Assembly (NCBI RefSeq): GCF_038502225.1 | Contig: NW_027196966.1 | Location: 1 to 64,000, forward strand | DNA from: Cherax quadricarinatus | Lineage: Eukaryota > Arthropoda > Malacostraca > Decapoda > Parastacidae | Direction: 5' to 3' | DNA: 64,000 nucleotides | Shown here: positions 46,549 to 57,360 of the stretch, piece after piece | Layout of the letters: the number at the start of each line of letters is the position of its first letter | Position numbering within the stretch: position 1 is the stretch's first letter | Translations under genes and position numbers: made by a program | The notes under the pieces: generated by a model | Seen by the model: only the letters and a program-made list of their open reading frames with translations | What the model was told of the DNA's origin: nothing | Databases searched by the model: none

Positions 46549-47925
46549 GTGTGAAGTGGACAGAGAGAAGACAAGAAGTGGACAGAGAGAAGACAAGAAG
46601 TGGACAGAAAGAAAAGAAGTGGACAGAGAGAAGACAAGAAGTGGACAGAGAGAAGACAAGAAGTGGACAGAAAGAAAAGAAGTGGACAGAGAGAAGACAA
46701 GTGGACAGAGAGAAGACAAGAAGTGGACAGAAAGAAAAGAAGTGGACAGAGAGAAGACAAGAAGTGGACAGAGAGAAGACAAGAAGTGGACAGAAAGAAG
46801 ACAAGAAGTGGACAGAAAGAAAAGGAGTGGACAGAAAGAAGACAAGAAGTGGACAGAAAGAAAAGAAGTGGACAGAAAGAAGACAAGAAGTGGACAGAAA
46901 GAAAAGAAGTGGACAGAGAGAAGACAAGAAGTGGACAGAGAGAAGACAAGAAGTGGACAGAAAGAAGACAAGAAGTGGACAGAAAGAAAAGAAGTGGACA
47001 GAAAGAAGACAAGAAGTGGACAGAAAGAAGACAAGAAGTGGACAGAAAGAAAAGAAGTGGACAGAAAGAAAAGAAGTGGACAGAAAGAAGACAAGAAGTG
47101 GACAGAAAGAAAAGAAGTGGACAGAGAGAAGACAAGAAGTGGACAGAGAGAAGACAAGAAGTGGACAGAAAGAAGACAAGAAGTGGACAGAAAGAAAAGA
47201 AGTGGACAGAAAGAAGACAAGAAGTGGACAGAAAGAAGACAAGAAGTGGACAGAAAGAAAAGAAGTGGACAGAAAGAAAAGAAGTGGACAGAAAGAAGAC
47301 AAGAAGTGGACAGAAAGAAAAGAAGTGGACAGAAAGAAGACAAGAAGTGGACAGAAAGAAGACAAGAAGTGGACAGAAAGAAGACAAGAAGTGGACAGAA
47401 AGAAGACAAGAAGTGGACAGAAAGAAGACAAGAAGTGAACAGAAAGAAGACAAGAAGTGGACAGAAAGAAGACAAGAAGTGGACAGAAAGAAGACAAGAA
47501 GTGGACAGAAAGAAGACAAGAAGTGGACAGAAAGAAGACAAGAAGTGGACGGAAAGAAGACAAGAAGTGGACAGAAAGAAGACAAGAAGTGGATAGAAAG
47601 AAGACAAGAAGTGGACAGAAAGAAAAGAAGTGGACAGAAAGAAAAGAAGTGGACAAAAAGACAAGAAGTGGACAGAAAGAAAAGAAGTGGACAGAAAGAA
47701 AAGAAGTGGACAGAAAGAAGACAAGAAGTGGACAGAAAGAAGACAAGAAGTGGACAGAAAGACAAGAAGTGGACAGAAAGAAGACAAGAAGTGGACAGAA
47801 AGAAGACAAGAATTGGACAGAAAGAAGACAAGAAGACAGAAAGAAGACAAGAAGTGGACAGAAAGAAGACAAGAAGTAGACAGAAAGAAGACAAGAAGTG
47901 GACAGAAAGAAGACAAGAGAATATT
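46549..47925. repeat. Purine-rich minisatellite, 22/19-bp units
   Basis: About 65 units of GTGGACAGAAAGAAGACAAG plus AA (22 bp) or a 19-bp form ending GAAAAGAA. One strand is nearly all purine except C and T at fixed places; frames on both strands are open. Confidence 0.95.
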
Positions 47926-47930
47926 GGTGG

Positions 47931-48086
47931 TAGCGACGTTGTCAGTTAAACACTGACAACATCGCTCAGTCTTCTACCATCATAGCGACGTTGTCAGTTA
48001 AACACTGACAACATCGCTCAGTCTTCTACCATCATAGCGACGTTGTCAGTTAAACACTGACAACATCGCTCAGTGTTCCACCATCA
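47931..48086. repeat. Three tandem 52-bp units, each an imperfect hairpin
   Basis: Each unit has AGCGACGTTGTCAGT and ACTGACAACATCGCT (one G-T mismatch) around TAAAC, then CAGTCTTCTACCATCA. Units start at 47931, 47983 and 48035. Confidence 0.9.
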
Positions 48087-48419
48087 TACAAACTAACACA
48101 AAACTGAGGAACTTCTGAAAATCTACCGACAAACTATGGATTAGGTGAAAAATTTAAGGCATGTCCTCGGATCACGGTACAACACCTAGCTCTGCTGGAT
48201 GCGTAATTCTTGTAGGATTTGGTGGTCCTATGGGTTAGAGCGCCATGTGATATCTATCTATCTATATATCTATCTATGTGTGTGTGTGTGTGTGTCTAAC
48301 TCTGCCAAGACTGACTTACCTCTTCAGGTGCGCACTTTCCTGCGACAACACAACACTCAGTGAATAACGCGCTCCTGAGATCTATTTTAAGAAAGGCACA
48401 GAATCTGTGACTGGAATAT
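48087..48419. other. No gene; partial tRNA-like segment and short (GT)n
   Basis: GGTCCTATGGGTTAGAGCG near 48226 resembles a tRNA/SINE A-box region but has no B box; it runs into TATC and GT simple repeats (48253-48294). Confidence 0.45.
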
Positions 48420-49195
48420 CAGCAATGGGATCAAGCAACTCTTCGAGAGCGACTGAGAGGCACAGGGTTGCGCAAGGCAACGCAGGCAGCTTTACCTACA
48501 TTTCCGTCCCCGAGTATGACTTCCAGTGGACTAGTCAAGGAGATTGTCCCCGAACACTTGAGAGGTGTTGAAAGAGTTCAAGACCCCAGGTTCAGTGAGG
48601 CAGCCATGTAATGGGACACCCTTGTAGACTCTTCCTGCAGACCAGCTTCTCCCAGAGACCACAGATAGTGCCATTGAAAGAAATCTATCGTGGAGAAAAT
48701 CACGAACACAATGGTCAACAGTGCCTCAGGTACGGGTAAAGCTCGTCTCCTAGCGGTGAATGACCAACATTCAGATTTCCTTTCAGCTATTTCTAATTCC
48801 TCCTTGGGCACTCTACTCAACCCACAGGCTATTCGGATTCGTATAACTCGTCGCCTAGTCGTCTCCATACTCACCAAACATAGGTGCATTTGTGGTAGGA
48901 CATCAGCTGATGATCAATTCGGACTAGATGATATCGTGTGTCATACGTCAAAATGGAAGTATGCCAGACATGAGGAGGTCAACGACATCATCAAGAGAAG
49001 TCTCATCACAACCGGTTGACCAGCTAAACGAGCACCTCAGTGACTGGATAGTGGAAAAGGATAAACTACCACCAAATCCTCTCGCCACCCTCCCCCCCGA
49101 CACCCCAACCAGCGGGGATGGTCCTCATCCCCTCCTGGCACCCATACCCCTGACAACCGAACTACCTTTCATAACCGAACAAGCTAAACAGCAGT
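48420..49195 (+). pseudogene. Retroelement RT C-terminal remnant with Cys/His cluster
   Basis: Degraded frame with RLRGTGLRKATQAAL, RGVERVQDPRFSEAAM and a stop, WDTLVD, then the open stretch 48690-49019: ARLLAVNDQHSDFLSAISNS, SLGTLLNPQAIRIRITRRLV, HRCICGRTSADDQFGLDDIV and HEEVNDIIKRSLITTG. The order resembles the post-RT region of a widespread metazoan retroelement polyprotein family; I cannot name the clade. The CxC...C...H cluster is typical of it. At least three stops. Confidence 0.5.
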
Positions 49196-49499
49196 GATCA
49201 TGACAGAAATAAGATGCTGTGGGATGTATGATATATGATGTCATACATCATAAAAGTTTTTAAAGTGTAATAAGTCTCTATACTAATTACATCCCACATA
49301 TCCGTCCATTGACCACATAACACCACACCTGAGTGCAGAGCTGAAAGGTAAAGTGAAGCCCAGGATAAGATGAATAGCAGTGATCATGACAGGAATCAGA
49401 TGCTGTAGGATGTATGATATATGATGTATAAATACATCGTATAAATACATCTTGCATATTACTGGTACCAGCAAGAGAAAGGTAGAGTGGAAATCAGTT
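49196..49499. repeat. Non-coding; ~50-bp direct repeat pair
   Basis: Two copies of AGCAGTGATCATGACAG ... GATGCTGT-GGATGTATGATATATGATGT at 49190-49242 and 49375-49428, about 185 bp apart. Confidence 0.7.
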
Positions 49500-49539
49500 T
49501 TCTTCCGTGGCATACAGAGTGTAGTAGGATACAGACAGG

Positions 49540-50325
49540 ATGTCAGCACAGCATATCTGTGGGACATGTAAAAAAATCCTTGGAATCACATGCAATCTAT
49601 GCTTTTCCAAAAACCATATCTCTTGTACTAGACTAAATACAGCCTCAAAAAATGACCTCGAACTAGCAAGGTGCTTCTGGTTGTGCAATAATGATGTAGA
49701 ACTTTGGGCAGGTATCAGAAAGGTACTAAGGAGAGTAATAAATGATAAAAATAATCAAGAAAACAAAGATGACCTCTTGGATAGTCTACCAAAAATATAT
49801 AAAACATGGGAGCAAGAGATAGTGTATCAAAAAATGCAGAATGTCCATACCACAACAGATGACTCGAAACTATCTAGTCACCCACATAGTGTTAAACCAG
49901 ACCCATCCTCCAGTCACAGCACTAATACCCACAGTGCTGGTGCTGGCCCAGGCTCAGCCCCCAGCCCCGGTGCTGACTCAGACCCAGCCCCCAGCCTACT
50001 GCCAGCCCACTATACTAGGGACCCTACCACAACCACCACTAAATCCGAAAATATACAACCATCATTGCACAAGACCGTGGCCCACAGTACAGATGATGGA
50101 GAGGAGTCTCCTCCTCCTTCCTCTACTGAGGAAAGTAGATGGAATCCAGAACGGGGTGGCCCTGGCTTGGATACTGAGGATTATAGTGCAGTCCCAGAAC
50201 CTGCAGAAATTGTCAACACACCTCCCAACAATTCTATCCAACCAAAAGTGAAATTGTGCAAATACTATGCTTGGAATATCAGGAAAAAAAATGGGACATG
50301 CAACTTTGAGCATCCCGAAAAATGA
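49540..50325 (+). CDS. LINE ORF1 with N-terminal PHD-like zinc finger and C-terminal CCCH-like motif
   Basis: 261-codon ORF. Residues about 5-50 hold CGTCKKILGITCNLCFSKNH and a further C/W/C set, matching a PHD/ZZ-like Cys4-His-Cys3 layout seen in ORF1 of some arthropod CR1-group LINEs. The middle is Pro/Ser/Asp-rich and low complexity. The end, KLCKYYAWNIRKKNGTCNFE, resembles a CCCH RNA-binding zinc finger in which one Cys appears lost (NIRKK for a Cys-containing segment). A TGA follows, and the same frame continues at 50335 with more Cys/His. The natural ORF1 was therefore longer. Confidence 0.65.
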   Translation: MSAQHICGTCKKILGITCNLCFSKNHISCTRLNTASKNDLELARCFWLCNNDVELWAGIRKVLRRVINDKNNQENKDDLLDSLPKIYKTWEQEIVYQKMQNVHTTTDDSKLSSHPHSVKPDPSSSHSTNTHSAGAGPGSAPSPGADSDPAPSLLPAHYTRDPTTTTTKSENIQPSLHKTVAHSTDDGEESPPPSSTEESRWNPERGGPGLDTEDYSAVPEPAEIVNTPPNNSIQPKVKLCKYYAWNIRKKNGTCNFEHPEK

Positions 50326-50334
50326 AGCGACCTC

Positions 50335-50811
50335 ATGTCTAAAGGAGCGTATCGTTCATCTTCCTGTACTTTCTTTCATCCAAAAATGTGTCACTCCTCG
50401 GTCCTCCAAAAGCAGTGTTACAACATCAACTGCCCTGTATACCATCTAAAAGGGACCAGGAGGCACAGACCCCACAAGACAAACAATAGTAGCTACGGCA
50501 ACCCAACTCCAGGTGATTTTTGTAGTGGCAGGAAATGGAAAAAGAAAATGGAAGGAAATAACAAAAATAGACCACCACCTTGGAGCTTTGTTGGATTGGT
50601 GGCACAGCCAGTGGCCACCCATGGCCCTCCAGAACTACAACTACTGATGCCAATAGCAAAATCCCCCCAACAAACACAGAATACAACCTCGTTCATATTT
50701 GCTAATATACAGGGCCTTAAGCCATCCACCAACAACAAAATACCTTTTATCAGTGGACTTCCAGAGGAGTCTAATGCAATGTTTGCAGCAGGAACAGCTA
50801 CTGAAAATTGA
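50335..50811 (+). pseudogene. Continuation of zinc-motif ORF1 and start of endonuclease
   Basis: Same frame as the previous ORF after one stop. Shows SCTFFHPKMC and CYNINCPVYHLKG (CCCH-like), then FANIQGLKPSTNNKIPFISG, the N-terminal start of an APE-type endonuclease. It is cut by a deletion after AAGTATEN that removes the ETxL block. Confidence 0.6.
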
Positions 50812-51381
50812 TTACTGTCTGGAAAGCCTTCCAGCTCCATTCCCAAACATCTTACTGCTTGGTGATTTTAACCTAAGGCATACAAAATGGAAGAATGTAG
50901 CGAATAATGTTATAGCAGAAACAGTCCCTGGAGGTAGCGCAGATGAAAGGTCACACACATGAGCTACTTAAGCCAGCAGATAGTGGAGCCAACAAGACTA
51001 GAAAACACACTTGACCTTATCTTCACAAATAATGAAGACCTGGTAAGAGACATAACAATATCAAAAACAACTAATTCCAATCACAATCTAATCGAAGTCC
51101 AGACTTGCATGCACAGGAGTCCTGATCAGCAAAATGCATGTACCTGTGAAGGTGTCTTCACAAAATACAACTTCAACAACAAGAACATCAACTGGGACCA
51201 GGTAAACCATGTCTTAAATGAAACATGTTGGGAAGATATCTTAAATAACATGGATCCAAACCAGTGCCTTGAAAGGATCAACTTCCTGGCAGCTGAAGCA
51301 TGTTCTAGGCATATTCCCCTAAGAAAGAAGAAGAGCAGGAGTAAACTGGAGAGAGAAAGACGCTCCCTCTACAGAAGATGA
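50812..51381 (+). pseudogene. LINE endonuclease, C-terminal half, frameshifted
   Basis: In one frame LPAPFPNILLLGDFNLRHTKW (the Asp/Asn block). In another, from 50959, QQIVEPTRLENTLDLIFTNN and TNSNHNLIEVQT, where the usual SDH reads SNH (catalytic Asp lost). It joins the RT frame through a TGA at 51379-51381. Confidence 0.7.
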
Positions 51382-53421
51382 CAAAGAATCACTGAGCTCC
51401 TCAGGAATGCTAGAATATCTGATACACGGAAGGAGGCTCTGACCAAGGAAGTGGAAACTATCGAACTTAAGTTAAAGGACTCATACAGGAACCAGGAGAG
51501 ACAGGAGGAACTTAAAGCTATTAGTGAAATTGAAAGAAATTCGAAATATTTCTTTTCATATGTCAAAAACAAGGCAAATACCACATCTAGTATCGGGCCC
51601 TTACTCAGACAGGATGGGACTTACACAGATGACAACAAGGAAATGAGTGAAATACTGAAATCCCAGTACGACTCTGTGTTTAGTGAGCCACTAATCAGTC
51701 TGAGGATCGACGACCCAAATGATTTCTTCATGAATGAGCCTCAAAACTCCATAAATGTATGCCAGATTTCCGACATTACCCTAACTCCGATAGACTTTGA
51801 AAAAGCCATTGACAACATGCCCATGCACTCAGCCCCAGGCCCAGACTCGTGGAACTCTGTGTTCATTAAGAACTGCAAGAAACCCCTCTCACGTGCCCTA
51901 AGTACACTATGGAGGAGGAGCTTGGACATGGGTGAAATTCCACAGTCACTTAAAACAACGGATATAGCCCCACTCCATAAAGGTGGCAGCAAAGCATTAG
52001 CTAAGAACTATAGACCAATAGCTCTAACGTCCCACATCATAAAAATCTTTGAAAGAGTGCTAAGAAGCAGGATTGCAAACCACCTGGATTCCCAAAAACT
52101 GCACAATCCAGGGCAACATGGGTTCAGGGCAGGTCGCTCCTGCCTCTCACAACTACTGGATCACTATGATATGGCCTTGGATGCACTGGAAGAAAATCAG
52201 AATGCAGATGTAATATACACAGACTTTGCAAAAGCGTTTGACAAGTGCGATCATGGCGTAATAGCGCACAAAATACGTGCTAAAGGAATAACTGGCAAAG
52301 TGGGGAGATGGATCTTCAACTTCCTAACCAATCGAACACAAAGAGTAGTGGTCAACAGAGTTAAATCGGAGGCTGCCATAGTGAAGAGCTCTGTTCCACA
52401 AGGCACAGTACTCGCCCCCATCCTGTTCCTCATCCTCATATCAGACATAGACAGAGATGTAACCCACAGCACCGTATCATCCTTTGCAGACGATACTAGG
52501 ATCTGCATGAGGCTGTCATCTATTGAGGACGCGGTTAACCCCCAAGAAGATATAAACGAAGTTTTCCTGTGGGCAACGGAAAACAATATGATGTTCAATG
52601 AGGACAAATTCCAACTACTCCGTTATGGAAAACTGGAGGAGATAATAACTAGAACAGAGTATACTACAAACTCTGGCCATACAATAGAGCGGAAAAATAA
52701 TGTAAGGGACCTGGGAGTAGTAATGTCTGAGGATCTCACTTTCAAGGATCACAACAGTGCCACGATCACAAGTGCAAAGAAAATGATAGGATGGATAATG
52801 AGAACGTTCAAAACGAGAGATGCCAAGCCAATGATGATCCTTTTCAAATCACTTGTTCTCTCTAGGCTGGAATACTGCTGTACATTAACATCTCCGTTCA
52901 AAGCAGGTGAAATTGCAGATCTAGAGAGTGTACAGAGAACCTTTACTGCACGTATAAGTTCTGTCAAGCACCTTAACTACTGGGAACGCTTGGAAGCACT
53001 TGACTTGTACTCGTTGGAACGCAGGAGAGAGAGATATATCATAATCTACACTTGGAAAATCCTGGAAGGAATGGTCCCGAATCTGCACACAGAAATCACT
53101 CCCTACGAAAGTAAAAGACTGGGCAGGCGATGCAAAATACCCCCAATTAAAAGTAGGGGCGCCATTGGTACACTAAGAGAAAACACCATAAGTGTCCGGG
53201 GCCCAAGACTGTTCAACAGCCTCCCACCAAGCATAAGGGGAATTACCAATAAACCCCTGGCTGCCTTCAAGAGAGAGCTGGCCAGATACCTTAAGTCAAT
53301 GCCGGATCAGCCGGGCTGTGGCTCGTACGTTGGACTTCGTGCTGCCAGTAGTAATAGCCTGGTTGATCAGGCCCTTATCCACCGGGAGGCCTGGTCGTGG
53401 ATCGGGCCGCGGGGGCGTTGA
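51382..53421 (+). CDS. LINE reverse transcriptase (656 codons from Met 51451)
   Basis: Open RT domain of the third CR1-like family. Visible: KNYRPIALTSHIIKIFERVL, QHGFRAGRSCLSQLLDHYD, catalytic YTDFAKAFDKCDHGV, KSSVPQGTVLAPILFLILIS, catalytic FADD, then thumb motifs SLVLSRLEYCCTLTSPFK and YWERLEALDLYSLERRRERY. It ends with GLRAASSNSLVDQALIHREA, an extension rich in Gly/Ala/Ser. The upstream endonuclease is in frame across one stop. RT active-site residues are intact, so decay is recent in this half. Confidence 0.85.
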   Translation, partial: QRITELLRNARISDTRKEALTKEVETIELKLKDSYRNQERQEELKAISEIERNSKYFFSYVKNKANTTSSIGPLLRQDGTYTDDNKEMSEILKSQYDSVFSEPLISLRIDDPNDFFMNEPQNSINVCQISDITLTPIDFEKAIDNMPMHSAPGPDSWNSVFIKNCKKPLSRALSTLWRRSLDMGEIPQSLKTTDIAPLHKGGSKALAKNYRPIALTSHIIKIFERVLRSRIANHLDSQKLHNPGQHGFRAGRSCLSQLLDHYDMALDALEENQNADVIYTDFAKAFDKCDHGVIAHKIRAKGITGKVGRWIFNFLTNRTQRVVVNRVKSEAAIVKSSVPQGTVLAPILFLILISDIDRDVTHSTVSSFADDTRICMRLSSIEDAVNPQEDINEVFLWATENNMMFNEDKFQLLRYGKLEEIITRTEYTTNSGHTIERKNNVRDLGVVMSEDLTFKDHNSATITSAKKMIGWIMRTFKTRDAKPMMILFKSLVLSRLEYCCTLTSPFKAGEIADLESVQRTFTARISSVKHLNYWERLEALDLYSLERRRERYIIIYTWKILEGMVPNLHTEITPYESKRLGRRCKIPPIKSRGAIGTLRENTISVRGPRLFNSLPPSIRGITNKPLAAFKRELARYLKSMPDQPGCGSYVGLRAASSNSLVDQALIHREAWSWIGPRGR

Positions 53422-53460
53422 TCCCAGAAATAACCTCCAGGTGCAACATGGGGCAAGAGT

Positions 53461-53703
53461 GCTCTGAAATTCTTGAAAGGTTTAGGTGAAAAACTCATCA
53501 CGGAAACCAAGGACCCCCAGAGCAGCCAGCTTCCTCATTCAGAGACTCATCATTGCGATCCAGAGGGGTAATGCCTGCAGCGTTTTGGGCACGTGGCCCA
53601 CCACTGGTGAGATGGATGAAGTATTTAAGATAAAGGCTCCGAGATGTTATTTATGTTGTTCTCCTTCCATTGTGACTTTGCTAATGTATTTTATGTGTGT
53701 GTA
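53461..53703. other. Unassigned short stretch
   Basis: About 240 bp with no recognised element; ends in GTGTGTATATATGTCG at the TIR element. Confidence 0.5.
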
Positions 53704-54095
53704 TATATGTCGTGCCGAATATGTAAAACTTGCGATTAGGGCTTAAATAGCAATGCTCTTCTTGGCGAATAAGGCAAGCCAAAATTTGTGGATATAATAA
53801 TTTAGCAAAAATCATTCTGAACCTAACGAAAAAAAATATATTTCAATGTGTTTATTTATTATTAAATTACTGTAAACTTATTTAAAATATATTTAGATGG
53901 ATTAGGCTAAATTAAATTTCGCTTGTCATAATAAGGTTATATAAATTTTCTAATTTTTTGGTACAAAATTATTTATTTTTACATTAACATTAATGAAAAC
54001 ATTTTTTTTTAAACATATAAGAGAAAATTTTAAAAGGGACTTAATTTTCAATGAGTTCTTACTAATTGACCAATTTTACCTATATATTCATCCTT
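53704..54095. mobile_element. MITE-like AT-rich element with terminal inverted repeats
   Basis: Left end GTCGTGCCGAATATGTAAAA; right end decayed (CAATTTTACCTATATATTC). The intact right end is seen in the homologous half copy at 23871-24092. About 390 bp, no ORF. It could be moved by a DNA transposase in trans; the superfamily cannot be told. Confidence 0.6.
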
Positions 54096-54165
54096 GAAGC
54101 GTTTTTATCCACTTTTCCGAGGCTATGTGTCCCACAATTTACACCAGAGGTGGACCCCATCCTAC

Positions 54166-54668
<503 letters not shown>

Positions 54669-55770
54669 CCTGTGTGGGGGTCTACCAACTACCGTCACCC
54701 AGGCATGGTAGAACTGTGTGGGTGTGGGGGTCTACCAGCTACCGTCAGCCAGGCATGGTAGAACTGTGTGGGTGTGGGGGTCTACCAACTACCGTCACCC
54801 ATGCATGGTAGAACTGTGTGGGTGTGGGGGTCTACCAACTACCGTCACCCATGCATGGTAGAACTGTGTGGGTGTGGGGGTCTACCAACTACCGTCACCC
54901 AGGCTATCTCATGCATGGTAGAACTCTGTGGGTGTGGGGGTCTACCAACTACCGTCACCCAGGCTATCTCATGCATGGTACAACTGTGTGGGTGTGGGGT
55001 CTACCATCACCCAGACTAGACTCATGCATGGTACAACTGTGTGGGTGTCGAGTCTACCATCACCCAGACTAGACTCATGCATGGTACAACTGTGTGGGTG
55101 TCGAGTCTACCATCACCCAGACTAGACTCATGCATGGTACAACTGTGTGGGTGTGGAGTCTACCATCACCCAGACTAGACTCATGCATGGTACAACTGTG
55201 TGGGTGTCGAGTCTACCATCACCCAGACTAGACTCATGCATGGTACAACTGTGTGGGTGTGGAGTCTACCATCACCCAGACTAGACTCATGCATGGTACA
55301 ACTGTGTGGGTGTGGAGTCTACCATCACCCAGACTAGACTCATGCATGGTACAACTGTGTGGGTGTGGAGTCTACCATCACCCAGACTAGACTCATGCAT
55401 GGTACAACTGTGTGGGTGTGGAGTCTACCATCACCCAGACTAGACTCATGCATGGTACAACTGTGTGGGTGTGGGGGTCTACCAACTACCGTCACCCATG
55501 CATGGTAGAACTGTGTGGGTGTGGTGGTCTACCAACTACCGTCACCCATGCATGGTAGAACTGTGTGGGTGTGGGGGTCTACCAACTACCGTCACCCATG
55601 CATGGTAGAACTGTGTGGGTGTGGGGGTCTACCAACTACCATCACCCATGCATGGTAGAACTGTGTGGGTGTGGGGGTCTACCAACTACCGTCACCCATG
55701 CATGGTAGAACTGTGGGTGTGGGGGTCTACCAACTACCGTCACCCATGCATAGTAGAACTGTGTGGGTAT
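54669..55770. repeat. Minisatellite with two unit types, 50 bp and 53 bp, in A-B-A block order
   Basis: Type A (50 bp): GGGGGTCTACCAACTACCGT in 54680-54960 and 55460-55768. Type B (53 bp): GAGTCTACCATCACCCAGAC in 54990-55460. Both share CATGCATGGTA and ACTGTGTGGGTGT. About 22 units. Confidence 0.93.
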
Positions 55771-56115
55771 TAGAACCTGAAGAGCGGTTCTAATACTGAA
55801 CAACAGAGCCAGCAACCTGAAGAGCGGTTCTAATACTGAACAACAGAGCCAGCAACCTGAAGAGCGGTTCTAATACTGAACAATAGAGCCAGCAACCTGA
55901 AGAGCGGTTCTAATACTGAACAACAGAGCCAGCAACCTGAAGAGCGGTTCTAATACTGAACAACAGAGCCAGCAACCTGAAGAGCGGTTCTAATACTGAA
56001 CAATAGAGCCAGCAACCTGAAGAGCGGTTCTAATACTGAACAACAGAGCCAGCAACCTGAAGAGCGGTTCCAATACTGAACGACAGAGCCAGCAACTTGA
56101 AGAGCGGTTCCACTG
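55771..56115. repeat. Minisatellite, 40-bp unit
   Basis: About 8.4 copies of AACCTGAAGAGCGGTTCTAA plus TACTGAACAACAGAGCCAGC; starts immediately at the end of the previous array. Confidence 0.94.
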
Positions 56116-56164
56116 TCATTCTAGGTACTTTGCCCTGATATTAATGCTGATCAAACAGCAACGA

Positions 56165-56345
56165 TTACACATAGCAGGGGAAAGAAGGCTTGTTTATGAG
56201 CCGTGGGAACGAGGTGCCGGTAGGGATTGAATTCGCGGCAAGAGAGCGGTAAAACTGCCGTGAGTTCAATCCCAACCCGTACTGTGGTTTGTTTGCAATC
56301 GTGTCATTACGATTTCGTGAGTCACGAGAAGAGTGAATGATGGTG
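56165..56345. mobile_element. Possible tRNA-derived SINE remnant
   Basis: Contains two B-box-like sequences in opposite orientation (GGGATTGAATTC near 56223 and GAGTTCAATCCC near 56261) separated by about 40 bp. No clear A box. Confidence 0.4.
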
Positions 56346-56374
56346 TCGCAGCAGCCGGGTTTATCATTACATGT

Positions 56375-57143
56375 ACTCACCTAATTGTACTCGCCTAATT
56401 GTGGTTACAGGGGTCGAGACTCAGCTCCTGGCCCCGCCTCTTCACTGATCGCTACTAGGTCCTTTCTCTGCTTCCTGAGCTTTGTCATACCTCGTCTTAA
56501 AGCTATGTATGGTTCCTGCCTCCACTACATCACTTGCTAGACTATTCCACTTTCTGACGACTCTATGACTAAAGGAATACTTCCTAAAAGCCCTGTGACT
56601 CGTCTGAGTCTTCAGCTTCCATTTGTGACCACTTGTTCCTGTGTCCCCTCTCTGGAACATCCTGTCTCTGTCCACTTTATCTATTCCACGCAGTATTATG
56701 TATGTCGTTATCATGTGCCCCCTGACCCTCCTGTCCTCCAGTGTCGTCTGCCTGATTTCCCTCAACCTTTCATCGTAGGACATTCCCCTTGCTCTAAAAC
56801 TAACCTTGTTGCAAACCTTTGCACTTTCTCTAATTTCTTGACGTGCTTGACCAGGTGTGGGTTCCAAACTGGTGCTGCATATTTCAGTATGGGCCTGACG
56901 TACACAGTGTACAGTGTCTTGAACGATTCCTTACTAAGGTATCGAAACGCTACTCTCAGGTTTGCCAGGCGCCCATATGCTGCAGCAATTACCTGGTTGA
57001 TGTGTGCCTCCGGAGACATGCTCGGTGTTATGGTCACCCAAAGATCTTTCTCCTTGAATAAAGTTTGCAGCCTTTGTCCACCTAGCCTATACTCTGTCTG
57101 TGGTCTTCTTTGCCTCTCCCCGATCTTCATGACTTTGCATTTG
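56375..57143 (-). mobile_element. LINE family X, copy 6 (minus strand)
   Basis: Minus-strand 3' part of family X: from CKVMKIGERQRRPQTEYRL through EAHINQVIAAAYGRLANLRV, ILKYAAPVWNPHLVKH and ERLREIRQTT to WNSLASDVVEAGTIHSFKT. It ends in two AATTAGG(C/T)GAGTAC repeats. One frameshift near 56780 separates the two open pieces (56442-56867, 56762-57238). The RT catalytic motifs are absent. Confidence 0.87.
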
Positions 57144-57316
57144 GCGGCAGTGATGCTTAAGTTCACTGAGGCTGACCTGGATAAGTACCTCGATGTATCC
57201 GGAAGCCAAGAAGCTGCGCTCAGTGGGCTAAGGACCAAGACCTTACATCCACAATATCCTTTGAGACAATTAGTTTGTTATAACAGTGTTCCTTCCTTAA
57301 GGCTTATGTGATAGTT
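57144..57316. other. Unassigned stretch between opposed LINEs
   Basis: A plus-strand frame reads FTEADLDKYLDVSGSQEAAL through to a stop at 57311; no family recognised. Confidence 0.35.

Positions 57317-57358
<42 letters not shown>
57317..57358. repeat. (CA)n microsatellite
   Basis: CA run preceding the truncated 5' end of LINE family X copy 7. Confidence 0.95.

Positions 57359-57360
<2 letters not shown>

Larger units (their letters stand above)
49500..53460 (+). mobile_element. CR1-like LINE with PHD/CCCH-type ORF1 (third CR1-group family), decayed
   Basis: Full order of a two-ORF LINE: leader, ORF1 with zinc motifs (49540-50700), endonuclease with an internal deletion (about 50690-51250) and RT to 53421. 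Interrupted by stops at 50323, 50809 and 51379 and by frame changes near 50810 and 50955. The 3' end lies somewhere around 53430-53460; no short repeated tail is obvious. Confidence 0.8.

Noticed and set aside
44282..47916. Very long minus-strand open frames (over 1,100 codons) and 675 codons on plus
   Set aside because: They run through two unrelated minisatellites and consist only of the translated unit. Length comes from unit sizes free of stops; several frames are open at once.
48226..48250. Possible second tRNA gene
   Set aside because: Only an A-box-like part; no acceptor pairing or B box before simple repeats begin.
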